A stretch of 64,000 nucleotides of DNA, taken from assembly GCA_949128115.1 (NCBI GenBank), contig OX421968.1, positions 30,222,877-30,286,876 on the forward strand, written 5' to 3'. Under the pieces are notes generated by a model that was given only the letters and a program-made list of their open reading frames with translations, did not search any database and was not told the origin of the DNA. Within the stretch, counting starts at the first letter, position 1; every line of letters starts with the position of its first letter. The translations under genes were made by a program, and so were the position numbers. Shown here piece after piece: positions 1 to 10,666 of this stretch. The stretch is from Anaspis maculata. Lineage: Eukaryota > Arthropoda > Insecta > Coleoptera > Scraptiidae.

Positions 1-58
1 TGAGCTATCAGTACCAGTCCATTGAATAATAATAAGTCCTCTTCAGATCATTACAACC

Positions 59-918
59 CCGTTTCTCTCATTTTTTGTCAAGGGTTGTTATACTCACGAA
101 GTTCAAAGGCTGTAATCTCCCGAACGATGGAACATGAAGACAATGTTGTTTTTATCTTCATTGCGATACTATCTTGGACATTTCAACCTTACAAGGATGT
201 TTTCAAATCATCTCTCTATTATAGGGGTGTTGGGTGACTTCAAGATTTCGAGCATGTGAGCATTTTTATCTCCTTTCAATATTCTAACATCACTCGTAAC
301 ATTCCAAGGTGCCCAAAATTGTCCCCAAAATACATCCCCTAATAACTCAAGACATCCATTTCATACCTTCCTTACAGAGCTTTGGCAAGTCTTATCTAAA
401 CACTTCAACAGTCCCATTAAACGTATGATGCGTCCATGATCTTTCTTTGTCCACCACTGTAGAAACTACCCCATTAAGGAAAAACTCTTTCTCCCAAAAA
501 GTACTTGTCCCATCAATTTTTGAAAATCTGTCACAAGTTTTGAATAACAACTTTCTGTGGAAGAGATAACGTAGCATCCAAATATTGTGACAGATTTTTC
601 AGAATTGATGAGGCAAGTACCTACTTTTTGAAATCGGTAGTTTCTACAGAGGTGGACAAAAGAAAAGATCATCGACGCATCATACGTTTCATTGGACTGT
701 TGAGATAAGACCTGCCAAAACTCTGTGAGGTAGGTATGCAATGGATATCTTTAGTTATCAGGGGATGATTTTTGGGGAATGTGGGGGACAATTTTTGGGC
801 ACCTTGGAGTGTTACGAGTGATGTTAGAATATTGGAGAAACATAAAATTGCTCACATATTCAAAATCTCGAAGTCACCCTTACTTTATAACCACCCTTGA
901 CAAAAATGAGAGAAACGG
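59..918. repeat. Long fold-back inverted repeat (non-coding)
   Basis: The two halves are inverted copies. The start of the left arm near 59-95 (CCGTTTCTCTCATTTTTTG) reappears in reverse complement at about 895-918, and the pairing can be followed through the stretches at 230-330 against 780-880 and 395-470 against 640-720. The centre of symmetry lies near 550. The left arm has extra sequence at about 95-215 with no partner. No transposase reading frame is present, so this is best seen as a degenerate fold-back MITE. The class and exact ends are not determined. Confidence 0.65.
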
Positions 919-2785
919 TCTTCAGTTTCTCCAGCGACGACACTCAAAGCAGAGTACTCACACGAAAAACAACATAGGTACTGCCGTCCGACACAGTAGG
1001 TATTCGGCAAACATTAGAATGGATCTTTGGGAATCGGGACCAATAGACGACGTTGGCGAAGTCGCCGATTGGACAGTAGAGTAACGAACTGAGTTGGTAC
1101 CTTTTGACCTTCCAGAAGCCGTTCAAACGCAGAAGCTCACCACGCTCTAGCATCTAGCATGGACCTGATGCTCAGGGCTCAGCCGCGGTCACGTCACGTC
1201 GACGAAGCTGGCGGCCACTGACAGAAGTGACAGATGCTGTCAAACTAGGCGGCGTTGTAGAAGTGGAGTTCAGCTGGGGTGGTACTGCATGCCATCAGCA
1301 GGAACAAACAGAGGAACACTGAATCGTCTCTTGGGCCGATTTTAATTGGATCTTTCGTAGCTGTACCAGACAGGACGCCAGCAAAAAAATAACAACCTGT
1401 ACTTTTTTCCCCTGGTTTCATTTTTTTGTACCGCCAATTCGATTTTGAAACCTCAACATCTCCCCCTTTCTTCGAAAGAGAAAAAACCATCAGTCGATAG
1501 CCAGGATGTCAGTTCGTCGAGCACTGCCGGAGTCCGAGTTACACACCACCTCTTCAAAGACAGCCATTCCCTTACTTTTCAACGCGTCTGCGATAAAGGT
1601 ATTGTGTGATGACGTTGGTTCCGTAGGAGATCAGCGAATGGGCAAAATCCAAGGACATGTGGCATCACGGTTGTGATTTTCGGGTGCCGTCCTTGGATCT
1701 GCTGGAAAGGGCTCTTACGGGAGCAACGTCACCGATGATTTTGATGGCGTCTTTCAGTTCGGATGCAGATAGTCCATTGTTGTCTAAGATGTTGTTTGCT
1801 GCCGGCTTCTGAAATGCAGCTGTTCATAGGCGATACCACGTCACCCTTAAATGTTATCATCATAATTATTTATCGTCAAAAGAATCGAAAGAAATCAGCA
1901 CAATGTTTCCTGAAATTGGGAGGGTTTCAAAGTTTCACGCACTTTTGTGGTGCCTCGCTCTGGCACCCTGTAAAATTGATTCAGAGCACTTGTATACCAA
2001 AAATGATTTATACCTTGTTATTGCCAATTCACGTTGTTTGGTTCTTTCAGGAAATACATAATTTTCAATCTGGCTAAAAAAAAAATCAGGTTTTCCACTT
2101 GTTCCACTTGCCTCCAATTGCTGAGCACTGTAGGCAACTGTTAATTGAAAACTGAAACTAAGTGGGATTCAATTCAACCGGATGGGTTAAAAGACTTAAA
2201 AGTACGCTGCTAATAAATTAATTTTACATTTCGTGCGCTACCTACTATTTGGAAACGCGCCGTAGTCGTAAGAGGTGTGCATTTGGCATGGTGCATGCGA
2301 AGAAATAATAAAGTATTGCCCCCGAATAAAATCGATTTAACTACACTTCCATTTTCTCTATCTTGCCATCACCTACCATACTACTGCTACCACACGCTTT
2401 CGTTCGCTGCTGACTAACTAGACTGGCCAAACGTATAAAATTCAGATTGATATATTGTTTGACGCCGAGCGTGAAGATGTAACTGGACGAAATTCATTTT
2501 TGTCCCTCTCACTCGACGGTTTTTGCTTGACTGTATACTGTCATCGTGATCATTTATCAAATTTTTTTTTGATCTGTGACAGACAACGGTATTTGAGGAC
2601 CTAGCATGCGAGCATCCAGCAATGCCGGGACCAGGAAGTAAACTGAATTATAGTGAAAGAAAAACTACTTGAGAGATAATCAGATTGAAATTATACGAAT
2701 TTCGAAATGGCCGCCGCAAATTATACCACCGGTGCGGTAGGAAACGTTTTGGGTGTAACAGTGAAAGCACACTGCTGAAGGTTCA
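919..2785. other. Stretch with no recognisable gene
   Basis: Only short open frames occur, without recognisable domains. Nothing here resembles a conserved protein, RNA gene or clear repeat pair within the window. Base composition alternates between AT-rich and locally GC-richer DNA (about 1150-1260), which may mark decayed repeats. Confidence 0.5.
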
Positions 2786-2789
2786 ACAC

Positions 2790-3375
2790 TAGTCCATTCA
2801 ATGCTTATTAAAGGGTTTCTGATGCGACTAAATAAGTTGTTGATGGGTATCAGTTTTATTTAATTTTTTCCTTCAAGTAGAAACTCCTCCAAAGAGAAAA
2901 TGTACGGGCAATGCTCTCAAATTTTCAAAATTTAAAGTTTTTCATTTAGATTGTTGAACAGTTGAAAACTAGATAGCAATGCGCATACGTCTTTTTTCAA
3001 GAAAGTCGCATGACAAATTTGCATTTTCTATTTAAGAAAAAAGTACCGAAAATGACTTCCCGTAGACATGAAAAATGAATGAGTAGAAACCATTTTTGAT
3101 ACCTTTTTTTAAAAAATAGAAAATCCAAATTTGGCATGCGACTTTCTTGAAGAAAGATGTATATGCGTTGCTATCCGGTTTTTGAATTTTCGAAAATCAA
3201 AACCAAAAATTTTCAATTTTTTTTTTTGGAAATTTTGGAAACTTGATAGCATTGCCCTTACATTTTCTCTTTGGGGGAGTTTCTGCTTCAAGAAAAAATA
3301 AAATAAAACCGATTCCCGTCAACAACTTTTTAAATCGCATCCAGAAACCCCTCAAGGACTGAGTTGAATTGGTAA
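2790..3375. repeat. Fold-back inverted repeat (MITE-like)
   Basis: The left arm (2790-3060) and right arm (3100-3375) are reverse complements with moderate divergence. Matching landmarks are the stretch ending in GGGTTTCT near 2812-2820, answered near 3340-3355, and CAAAGAGAAAATGTA near 2890, answered near 3262-3278. The loop lies around 3060-3100. There is no coding capacity. The divergence between arms suggests an old insertion. Confidence 0.65.
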
Positions 3376-4636
3376 AATAAGCGTTGCGGAATCAGTCCAT
3401 CAATTATTTCACCAATTCAAGTCCATCCAACCTAAAACAACCTGTGTCTGTATATTTTCAGCCGTTTCTAGAATATTCTGCATTTAGTAGTCGGTGTCAT
3501 GGAACCGGATAGTTCACAATAAATCAGTGACATTTGTATAAGCATTTTCACAAAGAATGACGTCATGAATGAAATGCTATGTGTTGCCACCGTTCCCGCC
3601 TGCAATTTTCGGATTTTTTTGAAGTGAAACTTCTATTCTCGAGCCTAGATCACAACACACAACTAACGCAGAACCACACATGGGAGTGAATTCGCGGTAC
3701 ATGTAACGAGGGTGTGTAACGCGGAGGTGTAACGTTATGTCAGGCCCTTGGGGTGACCAGTGTCTCGTCCGAGAAAATGGGGGTGAGCTGTTGCCGCGTT
3801 CGATTCTATTCTTTACAGTTAGTATTCTTTTACCGCTTGCATTGTGTTTTAAGGACAGCAGCTTCCATCATAAACTAAAATTTAATTTTATCGATGAATT
3901 CTAACTCAACGGAAGTGTCAATTACAACCGAAAATGATTGATAATTTATTTTTGTAATGCGTATCGCCAACCTGTCGCCGACACTGGACTGTGCTGGTGA
4001 CCCGACAGGAATGGTTCTCGACTTGGCTAAAAGTTATCATTGTGACCACTGCGTGGCGCTCTCATTCGCCGTCATTTTTCTTTTCTGTCATTTGTCTGCT
4101 CCATGACAATTCATGTTCACATGTGCAGACGATTACCGTTACATTTTCGAATCGAATCGAAGCAAAGTTCCGAGCTGTTCTCTTGTTAATTTTTGCGCTT
4201 TGTTGATTTGTTTATGTTATTTTTGTTTTGTTTTTGTTGAATTATTGTGGTTTTGTTTTTGTTATTTTGATTGAAATTAATACCAGATCGAGTTTTCCAA
4301 ACGACATTCTTATACTTTGTGGAGATTATTAGATTTCCATGCTGTGCCTGCCAGAACACAGTTTTCACCGTGCTGTAATATAACGGGGAAAATCGTACAG
4401 TAAGAAAATCCGTCACGATGTCACATTCGCATAATCATTTGTGGAGAATATTATTGATGGAAATAGATATTTATTGTATTAGGGGTATGAGTGAGACTTC
4501 TAGTGAAAGCGGTGCACACCTAAAAACACATCGATACTGCATTTTGGAGTGCAGTAACGAGATTTTGCATGGGCATACTTTATACCGAGATAAGCGATTT
4601 GACCCGCAGCACTCGATATTTTGTCCCTTAGGGGGC
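3376..4636. other. Stretch with no recognisable gene
   Basis: AT-rich DNA with scattered short open frames and no domain similarity that I can recognise. The frame at 4418-4786 overlaps the left arm of the next inverted repeat and looks like chance coding. Confidence 0.45.
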
Positions 4637-4951
4637 CAATGGGGGCCCTCCAAATTTTCAAGATGCAAGGACTTTCGCATAACGATCATTGAGTATATCG
4701 TCATGTATGTCATAAGTGGAGCTTACGGGTCTATTGAAAATGTTTTCATCAATTGTCGTCGTGACCGATTCATTCTTCACACTTGAAAAAAAAATTCTTT
4801 GGCAGAGGTCAAAAAAACTCTTTTTATTTTTCCTTCTATGCAAGAAGACGATACATTCATATGTTCTGTTGCGTTCCCAACTAAATCGCATTCCCTAAAC
4901 CTAATTATGAAGAAATTTTTCTTGTAATAGTATTTTTCAAAGAAGGGGTGA

Positions 4952-5284
4952 AGAGGAGCTTGTGGTGTGGTTAGTTAGCGCGTTCGACTGCCACTCCAGA
5001 GGTCGCGGGTTCGATCTCCGCCGGGGACGGATTTTCGGCCTCGAAAAACAAGCTCCTTGGTTTAGTTGGAATGCTTGCTAAATGCAAGACGCGCCGTGTG
5101 TCGCACAGCACGTAAAATACGAACGATGGTGCCGACCCCATGCGATGTTGGTGGTCGTTAAAAATCCCTACCCTGTGTTGGAACACACAGGGGTTCGGCA
5201 AAATTTCCGGTATAGTGGGGGAAAGCATTCACCGGCGTCGGTGTTAGGCCTCGTTGCGGAAATAGGCCGACGTTAAATGAACGA

Positions 5285-5313
<29 letters not shown>
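4952..5313 (+). mobile_element. tRNA-derived SINE, full length with poly(A)
   Basis: The 5' head resembles a tRNA gene. It has an A-box-like GTGGTTAGTTAGCG at about 4966-4980 and a B box GGGTTCGATCTCC at 5007-5019, the internal promoter of RNA polymerase III. A body of about 260 bp follows, then CGACGTTAAATGAACGAAT and a run of about 30 A. A 13 bp target duplication flanks it (AAAGAAGGGGTGA at 4939-4951, AAAGAAGTGGTGA at 5314-5326, one mismatch). The opposite palindrome arm near 5910-5935 carries the unoccupied site, which confirms the boundaries. A 3' fragment of the same family lies at 53107-53201 on the other strand. Confidence 0.85.
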
Positions 5314-5318
<5 letters not shown>

Positions 5319-6107
5319 AGTGGTGACCTCTTATTCAGTACCTCTTTTCCAAGAGCATTTCTTTCTATGTCCCCAGTGGATATCACTCGTAATTTTTGCA
5401 GGAATGGAGACCTCGAACTCTTTTCTTGGTAGTTGCGAAGCAACATGACTATAAAACGCCCAAGGGAGCCCAAAAAGAATTTTTCTGCTGGGCCGTCCAA
5501 CTTACGATATTTTGATTTAATAGTAGGAGAGACGCGAACCAATATTCAATTCAGGCTGCAGGCGCAGGCGACTTGGTTTCAACATGAAATATTCTTCCTT
5601 GCCGTGTTTTATTGTATTACAACAAAACGCAGAGTCGTTAGGTATAAGTAGGTATATTTTCCGGTAGAACTTATTCGCCTGGACTAGATCTCATTTATTT
5701 GTGCGTCTCCCCTACTACAAAATCAACATGCCAAAAATTTGACGGCCCAGCAGAAAAAAAAAGTTTTAGGGCTCTCTTGTGCGTTTTGAAGCCATGTAGC
5801 ATGGAAATTACTAAGAAAAGAGTTCAAGCTTCTCATATCTGCGAAAATTGACAGTCTTATCCAGTAGGAACATTGAAAAAAATGCAGTTGAAAAAGGTGT
5901 ACTGAAGAGGTCACCTCTTCTTTAGAAAATTATCCTGCGAAAAAATTGTCTTCATATTTGGGCTTACGGAACGCGATTTAGGGAACGCAACAAAACATAT
6001 AAATTTATCGTTTCCTTGCACAGCAGAAAAAATAAAAACAGTTTTTTTGACCTCTGCGAAAGAATTTTTTTTTCAAGTGTGAAGAATGAATCGGACACGA
6101 CGACAAT

Positions 6108-6764
6108 AGGGTAGTGACCGATTTTTTTTTTATTATTTTTTTTAAAAGTTCACTTCTTGATAAGTGACGCTATATAGTTGACAGATTTTTTTTCGTAAGT
6201 TTTCTTGGTAAAAAAAATCATGAAAGTTTTTGATCATTTCAAATTTGGCGCGATGACGTCACAATCTTTCATAGGCGGAGAAGCAGGCTTGACAACACTA
6301 CAGAACTTACTACAAAAAGCACTAGCGTCAAACCTGTCAACGCTCGTAGCAGCTAATTGTTATATTGTTAATAACGTTTTGTGTATCTGTGCGGTGACTC
6401 GTGTTGTTTAGTTGTTTTGCTTGAAAATATGGAAAGTTGGTAAAATCTTTCATGATTTATGAATATTTCAAAACTACATCAGACTTCAATGGTTATGTTA
6501 TGCTGGCAAACGTCAACGTCAACACTGACACACAGGCAACGGAGGTGGGGTCATCCCCACTACTGTCAAAAGATTGAAACGTCACAGCCCGCCTTACAGC
6601 TCGCTGGATTTGAAAACGTTCGCAAAAGTAGCCACTTTCAAGGCAGATTTTGAGACACTTGAAACTTTTTTTTCGAATTTTCACGAAACGTAGTCTTGTT
6701 ATTGAGGCTCTACATTCGATTAGTATGATTTTTTTTTATATTTTTCGATGGTGGTCACTACCCT
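6108..6764. mobile_element. MITE with AGGGTAGTGACC terminal inverted repeats
   Basis: The element begins AGGGTAGTGACC and ends GGTCACTACCCT, giving a 12-13 bp terminal inverted repeat. It is flanked by AT at 6106-6107 and 6765-6766. The left arm of the surrounding palindrome (about 4748-4758) shows the uninterrupted site, so the insertion is well delimited. No transposase is encoded; the small open frame at 6205-6411 has no recognisable similarity. A diverged, inverted relative lies at about 13300-13825. The superfamily cannot be assigned from a two-base duplication alone. Confidence 0.75.
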
Positions 6765-6881
6765 ATTGATGAAAACATTTTCAATAGACCCGTAAGCTCC
6801 ACTTATGACATACATGACGATATACTCAATGATCGTCATGAGAAAGTTCTTGCATCTTGAAAATTTGGAGGGCCCCCAATA

Positions 6882-8676
6882 ATATTGATAATAAGAAAAA
6901 CAAGATGATACAAACCGTTAGGGAGCGGGTATACGAAAAGAACACCTCTTCGAACGTTGTTTGCTGATTGATTCATATCTATAGAAGTTTCACTTCCTCC
7001 GAGGGTGACTATGGTCACGCGACCACGTTTTTTTTTATGGCCACCATCTTGAATTCGTCCATTGTGGAATAAGTGAGAAATCAATTGGTGCTACTAGTAA
7101 TTAACATAATCAATCTCTACATGTTGATTTTCGTGATTCCAACTTTTTTGGTTCATGACTTGGAGTTTTTGCATTTTTGATCAGCCTGTATACGGCGTCG
7201 ACATGGACCGCCATCTTGGCAACAGGCAACACCTCCTCAAATCTCAAATCAAGACATGAACATGTAGGTACAACATCCATACCAAATGGCACCACTTAAT
7301 CAATATAATTATGCAAAGTGGTGGTGGTGGTGGTGATAGGGGGGTATTATGGTGCTCAACATCTGGACTATACTGACCGAGTAATCAGCCACCATTTTTT
7401 TTAATATGAAAACGTTGTAAAATCACTGCAAGACTTCTTTCAGCGGACGTGGCATACGATTTCATTACCCGCGCGCGGACTCCGGACCGAAGGCTTTTCC
7501 AGAACCAAGCTACCAGCGCGCTATAAGGGCAGTTAATTATATTCCTTATCTTTCTAATTTAATAAAAACTTTAAAAGTTAACAGAATGCTGCTGTATTTA
7601 TTCGAACAGATGCTTCATAAAGTAGTTTTATTAACAAGGCTTCTTAAAAGTTAGATTAAAAAACTTCCCGAGGAATATCCTTCAACGCAAAAATGCGATA
7701 AACGCGCAATGGCGATGCACCCGTTTTTTTGCAAACACTGTATCAGCCAGCGAAATAGTATTTTATGTTACTAGCGCCGAAAACCGGGAATAGCATAACG
7801 AACGTGAATGCAGTTCGAGGCCCTAGGCCGAGAGCTGCATGTAAGAGAGTTATGCTATGCCGTTTTCAGCGCGAGTAGCATACATCGTTTTTCGTGCTGC
7901 TTTTAATAAAATTACAAATGATTAAAATCACATCAAAATAATTGGAATAAATTTCAAGTTGGTACTGCTGTCATTCACCACCAAGACACGAGGCCTATAC
8001 CCACTAGATGCAGACTTTTCTGTGTCAAATGTCGATGTGGAAAATTGCGTCCTACGTTCGAATTTTCTTGCTTAAAACCGCTCTCCCCCTCCCCAATTAG
8101 AGGAGCTTCCGCAAAAATCCCGAAATCTCTGAGCTCCAGAGTGTCTTGTGTGACGACGAAACACAGAAAATGGCATTAAATTATTCACTTTTAAACGTTC
8201 GCGCCACAAAACGTCAAAAACCATTCTCCAGTTATATCAACAGCTATTGGAAAAATGACTCTAAAATGTCGATTTCAAAAGTGGTTATTTATAATTTTGA
8301 CTGATTTAAACTGGAAATTTCAAGCTACAACATTGGAAACGTGGTCTCTCTTGAATTGTGAATGATTTTGCAAGGTAAGTTTATTTTTCACGTGTATTTT
8401 TTACTTTGGCGCTCTAGATCTTTTTCTAAATATTACAGTGCAGAGCGCCAAGCGTATTTTGTCATTTTAGGTACAATAGGTAGGTATAAATTTTTATTTT
8501 TTTTTGTATACGGGCACGCAACAGACTAACAAGTCCAATAATAGCGTGACCGCGGAACAAAGAAAAGCCGTCGCAACACTACAGACAAGAACAATGCGTC
8601 GATTGCACCTCAATCAAAAACTCGCCTGACATCCGCCGCACAGCAGTTGAAAATGTCGAACTTCTCCTGGAACCTA
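6882..8676. other. Stretch with no recognisable gene
   Basis: Contains a short GTG repeat at about 7320-7335, a hairpin at 7765-7884 (listed separately) and a short inverted pair around TTGGCGCTCT at 8405-8455. No reading frame with a recognisable domain was found. Confidence 0.45.
7765..7884. repeat. Imperfect hairpin, arms of about 36 bp
   Basis: ATGTTACTAGCGCCGAAAAC at about 7766-7785, followed by CGGGAATAGCATAACG, is answered in reverse complement by GTTATGCTATGCCG and the sequence up to GTAGCATAC at about 7849-7882. The loop is about 45 bp and GC-richer than its surroundings. It could be a tiny MITE or a structured RNA; nothing distinguishes the two. Confidence 0.5.
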
Positions 8677-10666
8677 TTAGGCATTTCCACATGACGTCAC
8701 GAGCTCGTCAGTGTTGCCAACCTAGTTGAATTTATAACCTCAAAAAAGTGTTAGGGAACAACCCGCGTTGTTATGATTGTAAAAAAAGTACTTTTTTGAG
8801 ATTTTGGATACAGTAGGAAGCAAGTTTGTGAGTGATAATTGTTCACGAAACTCTGGCGCTTCGATCAATACTGATAGTTGGAGATGTGCTGCCCCGAATA
8901 GCTCAATAAACAAGAAAGTTTGGTGGAGTGCTTAAATCATTTTCGTCGGAAAAAAAAGAAATCCGTGGCTTTTTCGGAAAACTAGATTCCTGGAAGAAAA
9001 GAGCATCTCAGGAAGTATCTCAAAGTGCCAAGAAATGCGACTTGAAGACATCTGGGAAGGAGAAAATATGCCAGTTTATTATCCTGCCGATAAGGTAAAA
9101 AGCTGACTAAATTGTTGGAATACAGAATAAATGTGAGATGATTTCACAAATTATCCATTACTAAAGCGCCCTTCTGATTTCAGAGAGTATGGCTGTGGCA
9201 AAAACTATGACCTGTGGCGATCTCGAAATGGGAAAATCCAGCGACCAAGGAATTTTTAAGTTTACCACAATTTTACCTCAAATCCTGCTTACAAGAAGAA
9301 ATTTCAGGATTTTTTAAGCAATGTGTCTTGACGCGATGAAGCCATCAACTGAAAATTCAAGATTGTCAAGTCAGCTGTACGATTTTGGTCATCAGAAGAT
9401 ACTCGGATCCGATCCCATCTGGTTCACATGTGCTTATATCTCAGTGAATATTACAACTACAGTGGAGTAGAAAATGGAAACTATTGCCAATTCAAACATC
9501 TAGGCTTGTCAAAAGCAATGGGGAAAGCATGGCTAGAGATGTAGAGGGCTCAATGAACGTGAAAGCTGGGTTGGAGTTTGGAGTGGTTGAATCTTTTTTT
9601 TTGAGGAAAAAATGAGAAATTCATGGTTTTCTCGAAACGCTGGGCTCGTGGAAGTACGAGGCATCACAGAATGTATCCCAAAGCGCCAAGAAATGGAAAG
9701 GAGGAAGGAAGGAATACACTTGAAAAAATATACGGAGGTTGTACCGATAACAATTAGGATGGGTAACTAAATTGCTGTAATACAGCTATGATGTTTGCAC
9801 AAAATTATCTGTTGCTAAGCCTATCTAGTTTCAGGAAGTACCTGTGTCAAGAATTGTGGCCTTCGGCAATCTAAAAATGGGAAAATCTACGGACTGAGGA
9901 ATTGCTACGTCGACCACAATTTGAAGCCTAGAATCCTCAATAGAGCAATAAATATTTGTATTTTTAAGAAATGTGTCTTGACACAATCAAGTTGTAGTTG
10001 AAAATTCAATATCGTTAAATCAGGTGTAAAATTTCTGTCAAGGAGGGCTCCGGTGACCAAATACATCTTCGGTTGCCGAACAGCTGTTCAAGTTAAACTT
10101 CCATGTTTTGCCTCTGTCCATATTCTACAACCGAAGTGAAGACATTCCTGCACTTTTAAAATATAAAATATAAACAAAAACTATTGTTTGTTTCTTTAAT
10201 CCAGCAGTAAAAGCTGGGCCTCAAGTATTTGGGTGATTGGGAAGCACAAACCAAAGAGGTACATACCTAGCCCCACATAAGGCATATCACTCTAGCAATG
10301 CCGGGAACGTAAACCCCCAACATTCAGGTGAGGTTTGGTGGCAAAGTTCATGCCCAATTTTGTCGGAAAATATGAATTTTCACCACTACCCTGTGCAGTT
10401 AACCTAACATGTTTGGCTTGCTTTTTCACAAAAAAACACACTTTTCCACGAGAACTTATTTTGCAGGCGCATTAAGGACATTGCTTTGAACTTGATACAA
10501 AAGTTTCAAACTCAAACTCAAAAAGGTAGCCGAGGGAAAAAATGCAGAAACTGGAACTCCATAAGCGCCCTGTAGTTCGGTTGTTCCCGATCATTATTTC
10601 GTTCAAATTTGGCGGGCAATTCTGGACAGTTGGCAACACTGCTGTGACGTCAATGGAAATGCCTAA
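8677..10666. mobile_element. Candidate 2 kb TIR element with an internal 650 bp direct repeat
   Basis: The termini are inverted copies. The left reads TTAGGCATTTCCACATGACG, then reaches AGTGTTGCCAAC; the right reads the complement with TTAGGCATTTCCATTGACG. Inside, about 8935-9360 and 9590-10030 are diverged direct copies of one unit. Landmarks are AGTATCTCAAAGTGCCAAGA near 9015 against a match near 9675, and GGGAAAATC near 9230 against 9878, an offset of about 648 bp. No long reading frame survives. I could not define a target duplication. The right end abuts the LINE at 10667. It may be a non-autonomous DNA transposon; the family is unknown. Confidence 0.5.

Larger units (their letters stand above)
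4637..6881. repeat. Large palindromic element, one insertion in each arm
   Basis: The outer ends read ATGGGGGCCCTCC on the left and its complement on the right. The left arm (4637-about 5540) pairs with the right arm (about 5695-6881) almost throughout, for example 4665-4790 against 6765-6860 and 6060-6107, and 5322-5540 against 5695-5925. The left arm is interrupted by a SINE (4952-5313) and the right arm by a MITE (6108-6764). Each insertion is absent from the opposite arm. The element has no long reading frame. It is a fold-back transposon or very large MITE of unknown superfamily. Confidence 0.75.

Noticed and set aside
4952..5030. Functional tRNA gene
   Set aside because: A and B boxes are present, but the sequence continues into a SINE body with poly(A) and a target duplication.
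9000..9120. Possible exon ending at a GTAAAA donor
   Set aside because: The matching copy 650 bp downstream lacks the donor and frame, and no downstream exon is recognisable.
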